Notes: a model not told the origin generated them from the sequence alone. Positions 1 to 8,745 are shown, counted from the stretch's first letter. The stretch is DNA of 64,000 nucleotides from Pelagicoccus sp. SDUM812005 (GCF_031127875.1 NZ_JARXIA010000020.1:62001-126000), one strand, 5' to 3'. Numbers and translations: made by a program.

Positions 1-786
1 TCGGAATGCGAGCAGGACTCCGATCCCCAATCCGAGCAATGCGAGCGACGCGCCGGTCTCTGGCACTGTGGTGGGAGGATCTTCGTTAATGCCGACATTG
101 ACTCGATAAGCTCCGTCGTTGTCGTCGTAAGCCCCCGGAGGGCCTCCAAATCCGAAACCATCGGGAATTGCTAGAAATAGTCGAGTCGCTCCTGTGGGGG
201 CGATAAAGGTCTGGAATTCACCTCCGCTGGTGATGCCATCGCCGATATAGAACACTTGCTTGAGAAGTGGGCTCAAGGAGAGAAAGTCGATTCCCATCCC
301 GCTAGGGCTGAAGTCCAAGGTTGCCGGAGGGCCGCTGGCAGGAACTGAGTCGTCGAGGAAAACTCCGGCTAGGGGGCCTTGAGGGCCTTTGTATCCGCTC
401 AGGCCGCCCAAAGGGCTTAAGTCGCTGCCGGCCGCTCCATTTCCGCTCGGTCCGAAGTAGGGAGGACCGAATCCGTTGAAAAAGTTGATTCCGCCGGATG
501 CGGGGTCAGCAACCTTTATGACGTCGCCACCGCTAACTGGAACGTAGGGAGGAATCGACTCTTTTGCTTCTTCGGGCGTGACTCCGGAATGTCGAACGAG
601 GTGGTCGGCGGGTCCCGTCCAAGGATCACTCGGGTCAGGAATTGTTAAGTCTGTGCGGCCAGCTAGATAAATGGCGTCCGGGCCGTCTACGGTAACGGTG
701 AAGACGATGGCATGCGCGGCGTAGGTGCCGACTAGCGACAGGAATCCGCAGACGAGGATTCTGGCGAATCTTTGAGTTTTTTGCAT
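1..786 (-). CDS. VPDSG/PEP-CTERM-sorted surface protein with a PA-IL-like carbohydrate-binding region, partial
   Basis: The gene runs off the left edge; 262 codons are visible from ATG at 786. The N-terminus (MQKTQRFARILVCGF...) is a classic signal peptide of about 26 residues ending in an Ala-rich cleavage region. From about residue 195, sequence such as TRLFLAIPDGFGF and GAYRVNVGI resembles the galactose-binding PA-IL/LecA-like fold often found in secreted PEP-CTERM proteins. At about residue 240 the motif VPETG is followed by an unbroken hydrophobic helix (ASLALLGLGIGVLLAF) and an Arg at the window edge. That is the tripartite layout of PEP-CTERM/VPDSG-CTERM sorting signals handled by an exosortase. 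The protein is therefore probably exported and anchored or released at the cell surface. The sugar-binding role is inferred from similarity only. It is divergent from dapL across a 142-base gap. Confidence 0.8.
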   Translation of the reverse strand, partial: MQKTQRFARILVCGFLSLVGTYAAHAIVFTVTVDGPDAIYLAGRTDLTIPDPSDPWTGPADHLVRHSGVTPEEAKESIPPYVPVSGGDVIKVADPASGGINFFNGFGPPYFGPSGNGAAGSDLSPLGGLSGYKGPQGPLAGVFLDDSVPASGPPATLDFSPSGMGIDFLSLSPLLKQVFYIGDGITSGGEFQTFIAPTGATRLFLAIPDGFGFGGPPGAYDDNDGAYRVNVGINEDPPTTVPETGASLALLGLGIGVLLAFR

Positions 787-928
787 GGTACGATGTATTG
801 AGGGTTGAACGCTCCCAATCGGGACGAGCTCTTAATTTACGCCTTTTTAACGAGCGGTAAAGGTAGGAGGTCCGATTCTGTTGACTCGCGCCGAGCGATC
901 GGTGTGATGTCGGCTCACTTTTACCATC

Positions 929-2152
929 ATGATCCGCATCAACGAAAACTACCTGAAGCTCAAGGCTTCCTACCTTTTCTCCGACATCGCCAAGCGCGTG
1001 TCCGCTTACCAGGAAGCGAATCCTGAGAAACCGATCATCCGCCTTGGTATCGGCGACGTGACCGAGCCGCTCCCCCAGGCCTGCCAAAAGGCTTTTCATG
1101 CGGCGATCGAAGACCAGGGCACCCGTGAAGCGTTTCATGGCTACGGTCCGGAGCAGGGCTATGCGTTCCTGCGCGAGGCGATTGCGAAAAACGATTTCCA
1201 GTCCCGCGGTGCTGAGGTGGATGCCAGTGAAATTTTCGTGAGCGACGGTGCTAAATGCGATAGCGGCAACATTCAGGAAATCTTTGGGGACGACATCAAG
1301 ATTGCCGTTCCGGATCCGGTTTACCCTGTTTACGTGGATACCAACGTGATGGCTGGCCGTACCGGCAACAACGTGGACGGTCGCTACGAAGGCTTTGTCT
1401 ATCTCGATTCGACTCCAGAAAATGGATACGTCCCCGAGATCCCGAGCGAGAAGGTGGACTTGATCTATCTCTGCTTCCCGAACAACCCGACCGGCGCGAC
1501 CGCGACCAAGGAGCAGTTGAAGGCTTGGGTCGACTACGCGAAGGACTGCGGAGCGATCATCTTGTTCGACGCGGCTTACGTAGCGTTTATCCGCGACGAA
1601 TCCTTGCCGCAGAGCATTTACGAAATCGAAGGCGCTCGCGATGTTGCTATCGAGTTCCGCAGCTTCTCGAAGAACGCGGGCTTCACGGGCACGCGTTGCG
1701 CCTACACGGTGGTGCCGAAGTCGCTCAAGGCGCAGGACGCGTCTGGCAAGGAGCACAGCGTGCACGCCCTTTGGAATCGTCGCCACTGCACGAAGTTCAA
1801 CGGCGTTTCTTACCCAGTGCAGAAGGCTGCGGAAGCGGTTTACTCGGCGGAAGGCGCGGCGGAAGTAAAGGCGCTGACGGATTTCTATCTCGAGAACGCA
1901 AAGCTTGTGAAGGCGGCCATGCAGGATCTTGGCTTCGATTGTATCGGTGGCGAGGATTCGCCTTACATCTGGATCAATGCCAAGCGCCCGAGCTGGGACT
2001 TCTTCGATCTGCTGCTAAACGAAGCCGGTGTGGTTTGCACGCCGGGAGCTGGTTTCGGAACTTGCGGCGAAGGCCACATCCGTATCAGCGCCTTCAACTC
2101 TCGCGAGAAGATCGTGGAGGCGATGGCTCGCATCAAGAAGGCCCTGGCTTAA
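929..2152 (+). CDS. dapL: LL-diaminopimelate aminotransferase
   Basis: This PLP enzyme converts tetrahydrodipicolinate directly to LL-diaminopimelate using glutamate, a one-step route to lysine and peptidoglycan known from plants, chlamydiae and other PVC bacteria. The protein is 407 residues, close to the usual 410. The N-terminus ([17 protein letters not shown]) is typical of the family. Other family marks are [12 protein letters not shown] near residue 38, [12 protein letters not shown] near 105, [10 protein letters not shown] near 182, and SFSK with the Schiff-base lysine at about residue 248 followed by [11 protein letters not shown]. The start is the first ATG giving the full N-terminus. 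It has no strong Shine-Dalgarno sequence. It stands alone and is followed by an intrinsic terminator, so it is probably monocistronic. Confidence 0.96.
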   Translation: MIRINENYLKLKASYLFSDIAKRVSAYQEANPEKPIIRLGIGDVTEPLPQACQKAFHAAIEDQGTREAFHGYGPEQGYAFLREAIAKNDFQSRGAEVDASEIFVSDGAKCDSGNIQEIFGDDIKIAVPDPVYPVYVDTNVMAGRTGNNVDGRYEGFVYLDSTPENGYVPEIPSEKVDLIYLCFPNNPTGATATKEQLKAWVDYAKDCGAIILFDAAYVAFIRDESLPQSIYEIEGARDVAIEFRSFSKNAGFTGTRCAYTVVPKSLKAQDASGKEHSVHALWNRRHCTKFNGVSYPVQKAAEAVYSAEGAAEVKALTDFYLENAKLVKAAMQDLGFDCIGGEDSPYIWINAKRPSWDFFDLLLNEAGVVCTPGAGFGTCGEGHIRISAFNSREKIVEAMARIKKALA

Positions 2153-2178
2153 GCCGCCTTCCAGAAGCATCTCATTTC

Positions 2179-2217
2179 GGTCCGTCCCTGCTGCAGGGGC
2201 GGACCTTTTTTTGTTTT
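2179..2217 (+). terminator. Intrinsic terminator of dapL
   Basis: A GC-rich stem (GGTCCG-CCCTG pairing with CAGGGG-CGGACC around a short loop) is followed directly by seven T residues. It begins 27 bases after the dapL stop codon. Confidence 0.9.
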
Positions 2218-2219
2218 TC

Positions 2220-2374
2220 CACAGTCCTTTTTGCGGGGAGTGGCGGCTCGCGGGGCGGATGGCGGAGGGTTGCGCAAGTTTTATATAACGTTGTGTTTTG
2301 TTTGCGCAGGTGTGGGGGCGGCTTGGGGCGGGCGTTTGAGTGTGCGTGTGCGAGTGCGCGTGTGTGGGGGGAGC
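2220..2374. other. G/T-rich intergenic stretch with alternating purine-pyrimidine tract
   Basis: This is the gap between the convergent dapL and helical-repeat genes. The + strand is strongly G/T-skewed. Around 2340-2366 it contains two nearly perfect alternating purine-pyrimidine runs (GTGTGCGTGTGCG, then GTGCGCGTGTGTG), a composition prone to Z-DNA. No gene is seen here, and no U-tailed terminator for the minus-strand gene. Confidence 0.6.
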
Positions 2375-4351
2375 TTAGGGGGCGGGATCGTCGATGATTT
2401 GTTGGTAGATCGCGGGGTTGTATTGTTTGAGTATTTGGGAGGAGCGGACGGAGTGGTAGAATGCTTTTCGCATCTCGGGGTCGGTTATTTGTTGGTCGAG
2501 CTCGATCAATCTTTGCGGCTCGATCTCGGCGTAGCTGTGCACGATGGCAGGGATGCCGATTTCGGCGACTTTTCCTCCGAGCTTAAGGAGATAGCGGGTG
2601 GCTGCGTCTGGATCGGACTGGGCCCATCGGTTGGCTGCCAGGTGAGCGGCTCCCTCGAAGGCTGGATTTTCGAGAGAGAGCTCGATCGCTCCGAGCGGGT
2701 CGGTGGCGGCGTAGTTGGCGAAGGCTTGGCGGGCGAGGCGGTTTCTGTCGAATTCCTGGGACGAGTTGGCGAAGTAGAGCAGGGCGGTCTTGGAGGATGC
2801 GAATTGCTGGAGATGCTGGTAGATTGCTCTGTCGAATATTTCGGCGGTCTGGGGATCCCGATTTTGCTGGGCGAAATCTTGGGCGGCTTGGGGGTTGTCG
2901 TTCACCCAGAGTTGGGCGAGCGATTGGAAGGCGTTGGCTTGGTCTTGGGGGGCGCTTTGTTTCTTTGCCCAGTCCAAGGCGGCGTCTAGGTCTCTTTGTC
3001 CCCAGTGTCGGGAGAGCTGCCCGATGGCGATTTGCCGAGTGGGGCCGGGCGGAAGCTTGTCGATTAGGGCCAGCGCTTTTTGGGGCGCATGTTCGAAGTG
3101 TTGGATAATGAGGCCAGCTTGCGGGATTGGGGCTTCTTCGGCAGTGAGGTTGGCCGCGATCCAGTCTTGGGAGGCTTGATAGTCTCGTTGGCCGAGCGAT
3201 TGGAGGGCTCTGGCGATCTTGTCCCTTTTCCAGTGCGAGTCTTCGAGTTGGGAAAGCAGGGGAAGAAATTCGGGACGAGCGGAATGGCTGGTTTGGAGGA
3301 AGCGTGTAATGAGTTCCTTGGAGCCCGGGTCCTTGGCCCAAGTGGTCGCGGCGCTGGGATCGGCGGCAAGCGCTTTGGAGAGGAGGATCTCGATTTGGCT
3401 GATGGAGTTGCGGTCGTTGACGGTATAGAGCTCGCGGAGCAGCCAAATGGATTCGTGCGGATGGGCTTCGCCGTAGTCCGACACGACCCTTCCTAGGAAC
3501 CTTTCTTTTGTATCGGAGTTTTCGATACTGAGGGCGAGCTCGAGCGCGGTGTCTGGGTCGGACTTGACGAGCTTGTTGAAGAGATGGAGCGCGCTGTTGG
3601 TGTCTTTCTCGAGCAGAGTGAGGATATTGCTTACGCTGGGAGCGGGCTGTTCCGGCTGCGTGTGCGGCGGCGGCTTTGCTACGATTTCTATGCCGAGACG
3701 GTTCGCCCCTGCTTCGGCGAAGGCGATGGCTTCCAGGTTTGCTTGGCTATGGGGTAGCTTGCTGGCGATGTGGTAGAGGGCGCGGAACTCGGCGGCTAGG
3801 TTTTCTCCCTTCGCTTCGAGTTCGGCGAGGAGGTCGAGGGTGTGGCGGAGGTCGCTCTGGACGAGTTTTTGGATGATGACGTCGGCGCTGTAGTAGGAGC
3901 TGCGGGGGTAGCTTTCCTTGAAGTGGTGGTGGAAGCGAAGCAGTCCTTCGGGGTCGTCCATTCTCCAGCGGAGAATGAGGACTTCCCTGGCTTCTCCGAT
4001 GGTTTCGCTCTTGGAGTCGCTAAGAGCGAGCGCAACTTCGCGGAATGCGGCGGGGGGCGTTTTGGCGATGGCGTCGTAGAGGGGAAATTGCTGGGGGAGC
4101 GCGTCGGAGGATTCCATCCATTGCCTGATTCGCTCGATGCATTGGGCGGCGCTAAGGGATTCGTCGTGTGGGGCGGGCGTGTTTGGGGCTTTGGGAGTTG
4201 AGGGGGCGGCGAGCGGCGCGGAAGGTTCCGGGACCTTGTCTTTTTTGTTATCCGTTTCGGGTAACGGTTTTATGGATACGCCAATCGCATACCCGCTTGC
4301 GATTGCGAGGAGGGCGAAGAGTCCGGTCTTTAGCTTGCTGCGGTTCACCAT
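2375..4351 (-). CDS. Secreted or membrane-anchored alpha-helical repeat protein A
   Basis: The protein has 658 residues. The start chosen is the ATG at 4351 (MVNRSKLKTGLFALLAIASG), which overlaps the stop of the upstream gene by 7 bases and opens with one hydrophobic segment (signal anchor). A longer in-frame reading exists but would run far into the upstream gene. After a Pro/Ala/Lys-rich linker (about residues 30-60), the rest is a chain of degenerate helical repeats of about 35 residues. Each carries a Trp-Ala-x-x-Asp/Asn-Pro-x-x-Ala-type core, for example LAQLWVNDNPQAAQDF and AANRWAQSDPDAATRY. I recognise no enzyme domain. It is a close architectural relative of the genes at 4345-6366 and 38881-40338. 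A scaffold or protein-protein interaction role outside the cytoplasm is an inference. Confidence 0.8.
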   Translation of the reverse strand: MVNRSKLKTGLFALLAIASGYAIGVSIKPLPETDNKKDKVPEPSAPLAAPSTPKAPNTPAPHDESLSAAQCIERIRQWMESSDALPQQFPLYDAIAKTPPAAFREVALALSDSKSETIGEAREVLILRWRMDDPEGLLRFHHHFKESYPRSSYYSADVIIQKLVQSDLRHTLDLLAELEAKGENLAAEFRALYHIASKLPHSQANLEAIAFAEAGANRLGIEIVAKPPPHTQPEQPAPSVSNILTLLEKDTNSALHLFNKLVKSDPDTALELALSIENSDTKERFLGRVVSDYGEAHPHESIWLLRELYTVNDRNSISQIEILLSKALAADPSAATTWAKDPGSKELITRFLQTSHSARPEFLPLLSQLEDSHWKRDKIARALQSLGQRDYQASQDWIAANLTAEEAPIPQAGLIIQHFEHAPQKALALIDKLPPGPTRQIAIGQLSRHWGQRDLDAALDWAKKQSAPQDQANAFQSLAQLWVNDNPQAAQDFAQQNRDPQTAEIFDRAIYQHLQQFASSKTALLYFANSSQEFDRNRLARQAFANYAATDPLGAIELSLENPAFEGAAHLAANRWAQSDPDAATRYLLKLGGKVAEIGIPAIVHSYAEIEPQRLIELDQQITDPEMRKAFYHSVRSSQILKQYNPAIYQQIIDDPAP

Positions 4352-6366
4352 TGCCAAGGTTGGGCGGATTCGATGCGGAGCTTTGTGTTGTTTCGCAGAG
4401 TTTCGTCGCTGATGAGCGAAATGATTTCCGCGGCCGCTTGGAGATCGTTGCGGCTGTATCGCAAACTTACGCCGATTCGCGAGAGGAAGGCGTCGCGCGC
4501 GTTGCTGGCCGGGATTTCCTTGATGAAACCAATGGCTTTCTCGTAGTCGTACTGGACCCACGTTTCCAAAACGGGATGGAGGCCGGCTTGGGAGTGGGTT
4601 TCGTTCTCGAGGCTGCTGAAGTAGATTGCGGCTTCTTCGGGATCTTTGTTAGCCCAGTGGTAGGCGATTTGTTGTAGGCCGTTGGTCGTAGTGGGGTGGT
4701 CGGGGAAGGTTGAGTAGAGCAGCTCGAGGGCGAGCGTGGGGTTGGTTTGGGCGAGGGATGCGGCGGATTGGGAAATGATGGGCGCGGCCTCGTCTATGTT
4801 CTGCAATTTGGAGGCGTACTCGATGGCGCGTAGTGGGTCCGTCTGTACGTAGTGGTGGGCGATTCCGCTTTGGAGGGATTGTTTGAGCGGGCTTTCTCCG
4901 ATTTGGTCCACGAAGTCGAGAAGGGTAGCGAGGTCTTGTCGGGCCCAATTGCGAGCGGTTTGTTTTTGGATTTCCCGGAAATTGTGTTGGTCGGGCTGGG
5001 ACTGGGTCCAAGCGATAAAGTCCATGGGGGCGGTTCTGCCCCAAGTGTGGGATAGGGTGTTGATGGCTTGGGAACGGCTCTGCTGGTTGGAGGTGGCTTG
5101 CAGGAGCTGCAGGGCGGCTTCGCTGCCGTCGTTTTGGAAGGCTTGGCCAATGAGCTGGGGGATGAGCTTGTCTGTGACGTGAGGCGGCAAAATCTCGCTG
5201 GCGAGCTCGAAGGAACTTGCCCAATCGGTTCTCGCGTACTGCAAGAGGGCGCTTTGGAGGAAGTTCTGCTTTTGGGGCGAATTGGGTAGGGACTTGAAAA
5301 AGTCGGATTGCAGGAGGGCGAGGGGGCTGCTGGTACGGCTCGCAAGCTGGGGGTAGACGAAGTTTCGCTCTTCGGGGGTGAGTCCTTGGTGCAGGATGTC
5401 GAGGGCGGTGGGGTAGTCGCTCTCTTCGATGTTGCGAAAGAGTTTGCTGAGGATGTTGCGGCGTCGTTCGGCTGAGGGCACGGTCTCCGGCGTGACGAGC
5501 TGGAGAAGGGATTTCAGGTCTTCGATGGGGTTGGCCCAGCGGGTGTTGGAGAGCTCGTCGAGGAGGCGTTGGCTGGTGACGGGGTCGTCGATTTTCAACG
5601 CTTCCTTTATGCCTGAAAGGGGGTCGGTCGAATAGGCGGCGCGAAAGGATTGGATAAAGGCTTCTCGGTCTTGCTCCCACTCCTTGCTGGCGATGGCGTC
5701 TTGGAGGCTTTCGCGGGCGAGGGAAGGGGAGTCGGGGGCTGTGTTGGGAGATGCTTGGTTCAGGTGGGCGTCGGCTTGTTTCGCTATTTCGGGGATTCCG
5801 GAACGGTAGATGCCGGAGAGGGCGATGTTGCGGGCCGGTTGCGTGAGCTTGATTGCGGACTCCAGAGCTGCTTGGGGGCGACCTTGGGCCCAGTAGCTGT
5901 ATAGGGCATCGATGCGGAGGGGGGACTTGCTGCGGAATTTGGAATCCGAGAGCAGTCGCGCGAGTCGGTCGGGGTCGCGGAAAGCGAGGTCGAGTCCGAA
6001 TATTAAGCCGAGGATGTTGGCGTCGAATCCTTTGAGGTCGGTGGTGTGGCGCAGGAGCGTCTCGATGGAAGCGGGCGGGAGCTCTTGGGTGAGAAGGAGC
6101 GCATGGTAGTGGATGCGAAAGCTGTCGCCGCTTTCGAAGGTCGTCCGGATTTGTGCGAGCGGCGCTTGCAGAAGCTTGGGATCCTGGGCGAGCGGGGCGG
6201 CTGTGTCTGCTTCCTCGCTGGGGCGTTGGGGATGCGGAGCCGCGGGCGCCTCGAGTTTTTGCGTGTTGCTGGGAGCAAAGTAGGCAAGGCAAAGCGATCC
6301 GAGGCAAAGGAGCGCGAGGGCGGACAGGTGGAGATGGTTTCGCGGTGGATTGCTTTTCTCTCCCAT
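4345..6366 (-). CDS. Secreted or membrane-anchored alpha-helical repeat protein B
   Basis: The protein has 673 residues and starts at ATG 6366 (MGEKSNPPRNHLHLSALALL). A signal anchor lies at about residues 12-30, then a Pro/Ala linker, then helical repeats to the end. Repeat cores are visible as QTARNWARQDLATLLDF, IAYHWANKDPEEAAIYF and LETWVQYDYEKAIGF. The stop overlaps the start of protein A, so the two are translationally coupled and probably work together. It lies 66 bases downstream of ruvB on the same strand, with a weak hairpin between them. The function is unknown; the fold looks like a TPR- or HEAT-like solenoid. The arrangement of two tandem paralogues suggests duplication. Confidence 0.8.
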   Translation of the reverse strand: MGEKSNPPRNHLHLSALALLCLGSLCLAYFAPSNTQKLEAPAAPHPQRPSEEADTAAPLAQDPKLLQAPLAQIRTTFESGDSFRIHYHALLLTQELPPASIETLLRHTTDLKGFDANILGLIFGLDLAFRDPDRLARLLSDSKFRSKSPLRIDALYSYWAQGRPQAALESAIKLTQPARNIALSGIYRSGIPEIAKQADAHLNQASPNTAPDSPSLARESLQDAIASKEWEQDREAFIQSFRAAYSTDPLSGIKEALKIDDPVTSQRLLDELSNTRWANPIEDLKSLLQLVTPETVPSAERRRNILSKLFRNIEESDYPTALDILHQGLTPEERNFVYPQLASRTSSPLALLQSDFFKSLPNSPQKQNFLQSALLQYARTDWASSFELASEILPPHVTDKLIPQLIGQAFQNDGSEAALQLLQATSNQQSRSQAINTLSHTWGRTAPMDFIAWTQSQPDQHNFREIQKQTARNWARQDLATLLDFVDQIGESPLKQSLQSGIAHHYVQTDPLRAIEYASKLQNIDEAAPIISQSAASLAQTNPTLALELLYSTFPDHPTTTNGLQQIAYHWANKDPEEAAIYFSSLENETHSQAGLHPVLETWVQYDYEKAIGFIKEIPASNARDAFLSRIGVSLRYSRNDLQAAAEIISLISDETLRNNTKLRIESAQPWQW

Positions 6367-6396
6367 GGGGTAACAGGCTGGGAGTATAGTTAAGGA

Positions 6397-6414
6397 GGAA
6401 CTGGGGAAAGTTCC
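6397..6414 (-). other. Hairpin between ruvB and the helical-repeat pair
   Basis: A 6-base perfect inverted repeat (GGAACT ... AGTTCC, loop of 6) lies about 20 bases after the ruvB stop. There is no T-run, so it may be a weak terminator, a processing site or nothing. Confidence 0.35.
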
Positions 6415-6432
6415 AGCGTGCTGGCTGATTCG

Positions 6433-7455
6433 CTAGCTGGTGGCGGCCGAGAGGCCGATGGCGGCGAGGCCTTCGGGAGTGATGATCCGGCCTTGGGCGG
6501 TGCGTTGCACGAGCCCGCTTTGGATGAGGTAGGGTTCGTGGACTTCTTCGAGGGTGTGGCTTTCTTCGCCGACGGCGACGGCGAGGGTGGCGAGGCCGAC
6601 CGGGCGGCCGTTGTAGGTGGTGGCCATGACGCGGAGGATGCGCTTGTCCATCTCGTCCAGGCCGCGGGCGTCGATCTCCAGGAGCTCGAGGGCGGCTTTG
6701 GCGCTGGCTTTGGTGATGGTGCCGTTGCCTTTTTCCTCGGCGTAGTCGCGTACGAAGTTGACGAGGTTGTTGGCGATGCGGGGGGTGCCGCGGGCGCGGC
6801 GGGCGATCTCGAGGCCGCCGTCCTTTTCGAGGGGAACGTTGAGGAGGTGGCAGGTGCGGGTGACGATTTTGAGCAGGTCTTCGGGACCGTAGTAATCGAG
6901 CCGGGTTTGCAGAGTGAAGCGGGAGCGGAGCGGGGCGGTGAGCAGTCCGTTGCGGGTGGTGGCTCCGACGAGGGTGAAGCGTGGGATGTTGAGGCGCACG
7001 GAGCGGGCGTTGGGCCCTTGGTCGATCATGATGTCGATGCAGTAGTCCTCCATGGCGGAGTAGAGGTACTCTTCCACGGTCTTGGGGATGCGGTGGATTT
7101 CGTCGATGAAGAGAATGTCGCCTTCCTCGAGGTTGGTGAGCATGCCGGCTAGGTCGCCGGCCTTTTCCACGACGGGGCCGGAAGTGATGCGGACGTTGCG
7201 CCCCATTTCGGCTCCGAGGATGAAGGAGAGGGAGGTTTTGCCGAGGCCCGGAGGGCCGGATAGGAGGATGTGGTTGAGGGCTTCGCCGCGCTTCTTGGCG
7301 GCGCCGGCCATGATCTTGAGCCGTTCGACGGTTTTCTTTTGGCCCACGAACTGGTCGAAGGAGGGGGGGCGAAGCAGTGATTCGGTTTGGGTGTTCAACT
7401 GGTTGGAGAGGGCGCTGGCGAAGTAGTCGACTCCTGTTTCGGTGGGCTCGGGCAT
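6433..7455 (-). CDS. ruvB: Holliday junction branch-migration ATPase RuvB
   Basis: RuvB is the hexameric AAA+ motor that, with RuvA, drives branch migration of Holliday junctions during recombinational repair. The product is 340 residues, the usual length. Walker A is GPPGLGKT, Walker B is DEIH in ILFIDEIHRIPKTVEEYLY, sensor 1 is GATTRNG, and the Arg-finger region is PLRSRF. The C-terminal winged helix is present (GRPVGLATLAVAVGEE). The start chosen is ATG 7455 (MPEPTETGVDY). An alternative ATG 14 codons upstream adds an atypical tail. No ruvA or ruvC is beside it in the window. Confidence 0.96.
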   Translation of the reverse strand: MPEPTETGVDYFASALSNQLNTQTESLLRPPSFDQFVGQKKTVERLKIMAGAAKKRGEALNHILLSGPPGLGKTSLSFILGAEMGRNVRITSGPVVEKAGDLAGMLTNLEEGDILFIDEIHRIPKTVEEYLYSAMEDYCIDIMIDQGPNARSVRLNIPRFTLVGATTRNGLLTAPLRSRFTLQTRLDYYGPEDLLKIVTRTCHLLNVPLEKDGGLEIARRARGTPRIANNLVNFVRDYAEEKGNGTITKASAKAALELLEIDARGLDEMDKRILRVMATTYNGRPVGLATLAVAVGEESHTLEEVHEPYLIQSGLVQRTAQGRIITPEGLAAIGLSAATS

Positions 7456-7553
7456 GCGAGGAACTGTGTACCGAGCGTAGCGACACTCAAGGAACAAAGT
7501 GAGGAGACAAAGCGAACTCTGAAAAGTGAAGAGCGAAGGCTTTTTGCGGATAC

Positions 7554-7587
7554 GAAAAAAGCCCTGCGGCCGGTGGGCTGCAGGGCT
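7554..7587 (-). terminator. Intrinsic terminator of the basic disordered protein gene
   Basis: Read on the minus strand, AGCCCTGC pairs with GCAGGGCT around a 12-base spacer, followed by a run of six T. It sits 25 bases after the stop at 7612 and separates that gene from ruvB. Confidence 0.85.
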
Positions 7588-7611
7588 GAGTTGGGAAAGT
7601 TTGGGCAGTTC

Positions 7612-8625
7612 CTATTTCTTGGAAGCTTCGCTTTCTTCGCGGGCGCGACGTCCGATCTCGCGAGCGTCGGCATCGCCGGGCTTTCCGCCTTCGCGGCGGG
7701 GGCGACGAGGGCGACGTGGACGACGGTTTTCGCCGCCTTCGCGGTTTTGTCGTTCGCGGCGTTCTCCGCCTTCTCCGTCTGGGCGTGGCTTGCGGTTGCG
7801 CGGGCGACGGCGGCGGCGTTGTCCGCCTCCTTCACCGCCTTCGCGGTTTTCGTCGCGGTTTTGGCGGTTGTTGGGTCCGCGGCGCCCACGGCCTCCGCGT
7901 TGGCGATCGCCGCTGCGGTTGCTACGTTCTTCCTGCTTCTTTTCCTCTTCCTTGTCGCCGCCTGCAAAGAAGGAGACGATTTTAGCGAGGAGGCCCTTCT
8001 TCTTGGCGGGAGCCTTGGAGCGGGATTCGGAAGCGTCGCGTGGCTTGCGCTCGCGCTTGGCGTTGGAGCGGCCGTCGCGGGACGGACGGAATTCGTCGAC
8101 GGTAACCTCGGCCTTGGCAGCGGGCGAAGGCTTGACCGTGCCGAAACGTTCGGGGCGATCTGCTTCTTGCTGGGGAGCGGCTTCGGTGTTGGTTTCGGAT
8201 TCTGCGGAGGGTTGGTCCGCGTCTTTTCTCGGAGCGCGTTCGCGAGGCTTGCGTTCGCGACGTTCTCCGCGCGAGCGATCGTTGCGGCGAGGGCGGCGTT
8301 CGCCGTACTCTTCGCGTGGTTCGCTCGGGGCTGGTCTCGTATCAATCAGTTCCTCCGGCGCGGTGGCGCGGATGGGGAGGTCGTCCATTTCGATCTCCTC
8401 TTCTTCTTCGAAGCTACTGACGGAGCTGAGGTCTTTGATGTTGGGGCCGGATTCGCCGGCCTTTTTCTTGCGTGTGCCGTATCGAAGCGGCTTGTTGTCC
8501 GACGTCGGGGCAGCGGTTGGCTTCATTGCGTCAACGATATGGAGGTCGTCTGCGAATTCTGCGACGGGATCGTTGGTAGCCTCCGGCTGCTTGGACGGAG
8601 TTTGGTTTTCTTCTGTTTGTGACAT
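7612..8625 (-). CDS. Low-complexity Arg/Gly/Glu-rich disordered protein, possible RNA-binding
   Basis: The protein has 337 residues and begins MSQTEENQTPSKQPE. Nearly the whole chain is predicted disordered. It has an acidic patch near residue 75 (FEEEEEIEMDD), a long Arg/Glu/Pro-rich segment, one short amphipathic or hydrophobic island around residue 215 (GLLAKIVSFFAGGDKEEEKK), and then RGG-like and RRPR-rich tracts (RQRGGRGRRGPNNRQN, GGQRRRRRPRNRKPRP). The composition resembles RGG-box RNA-binding or condensate-forming proteins and the tails of some bacterial RNases and helicases, but no catalytic domain is present. The gene is monocistronic, with its own terminator and a roughly 120-base leader with inverted repeats. 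The reading frame is supported by the start, the terminator and amino-acid composition. The function is not known. Confidence 0.7.
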   Translation of the reverse strand: MSQTEENQTPSKQPEATNDPVAEFADDLHIVDAMKPTAAPTSDNKPLRYGTRKKKAGESGPNIKDLSSVSSFEEEEEIEMDDLPIRATAPEELIDTRPAPSEPREEYGERRPRRNDRSRGERRERKPRERAPRKDADQPSAESETNTEAAPQQEADRPERFGTVKPSPAAKAEVTVDEFRPSRDGRSNAKRERKPRDASESRSKAPAKKKGLLAKIVSFFAGGDKEEEKKQEERSNRSGDRQRGGRGRRGPNNRQNRDENREGGEGGGQRRRRRPRNRKPRPDGEGGERRERQNREGGENRRPRRPRRPRREGGKPGDADAREIGRRAREESEASKK

Positions 8626-8640
8626 GTTGTTACTCTTTGG

Positions 8641-8745
8641 TCAGTCGGGATTTAGACATCGACTGAGCGTGCGACTCGCAGTGAGAATCGCGGTGGACCG
8701 GGCGAGTCGTCGGGTGGGGTCCTGTTTGTACCGCGGGAGAGGTAC
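8641..8745 (-). promoter_or_regulatory. Structured leader region upstream of the disordered protein gene
   Basis: Two inverted repeats lie in the gap before the minus-strand gene starting at 8625: TCAGTCG (8641-8647) with CGACTGA (8660-8666), and GTACC (8728) with GGTAC (8745 end). They may be hairpins in the 5' untranslated RNA or protein-binding sites. Promoter elements for either divergent gene were not convincing. Confidence 0.35.

Noticed and set aside
52-67. VPETG as a sortase (LPXTG-like) signal
   Set aside because: The organism appears Gram-negative, and the layout and Val-Pro-Glu start fit the VPDSG/PEP-CTERM exosortase class better.
635-1786. A 383-codon open frame on the minus strand across dapL
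   Set aside because: It is antisense to an unmistakable dapL, has Arg/Val/His-rich composition typical of a shadow frame in GC-rich DNA, and overlaps the start of the PEP-CTERM gene.
4649-7486. A 945-codon minus-strand frame spanning helical-repeat protein B and ruvB
   Set aside because: It is a +1 shadow full of Arg/Pro/His that crosses two well-supported genes.
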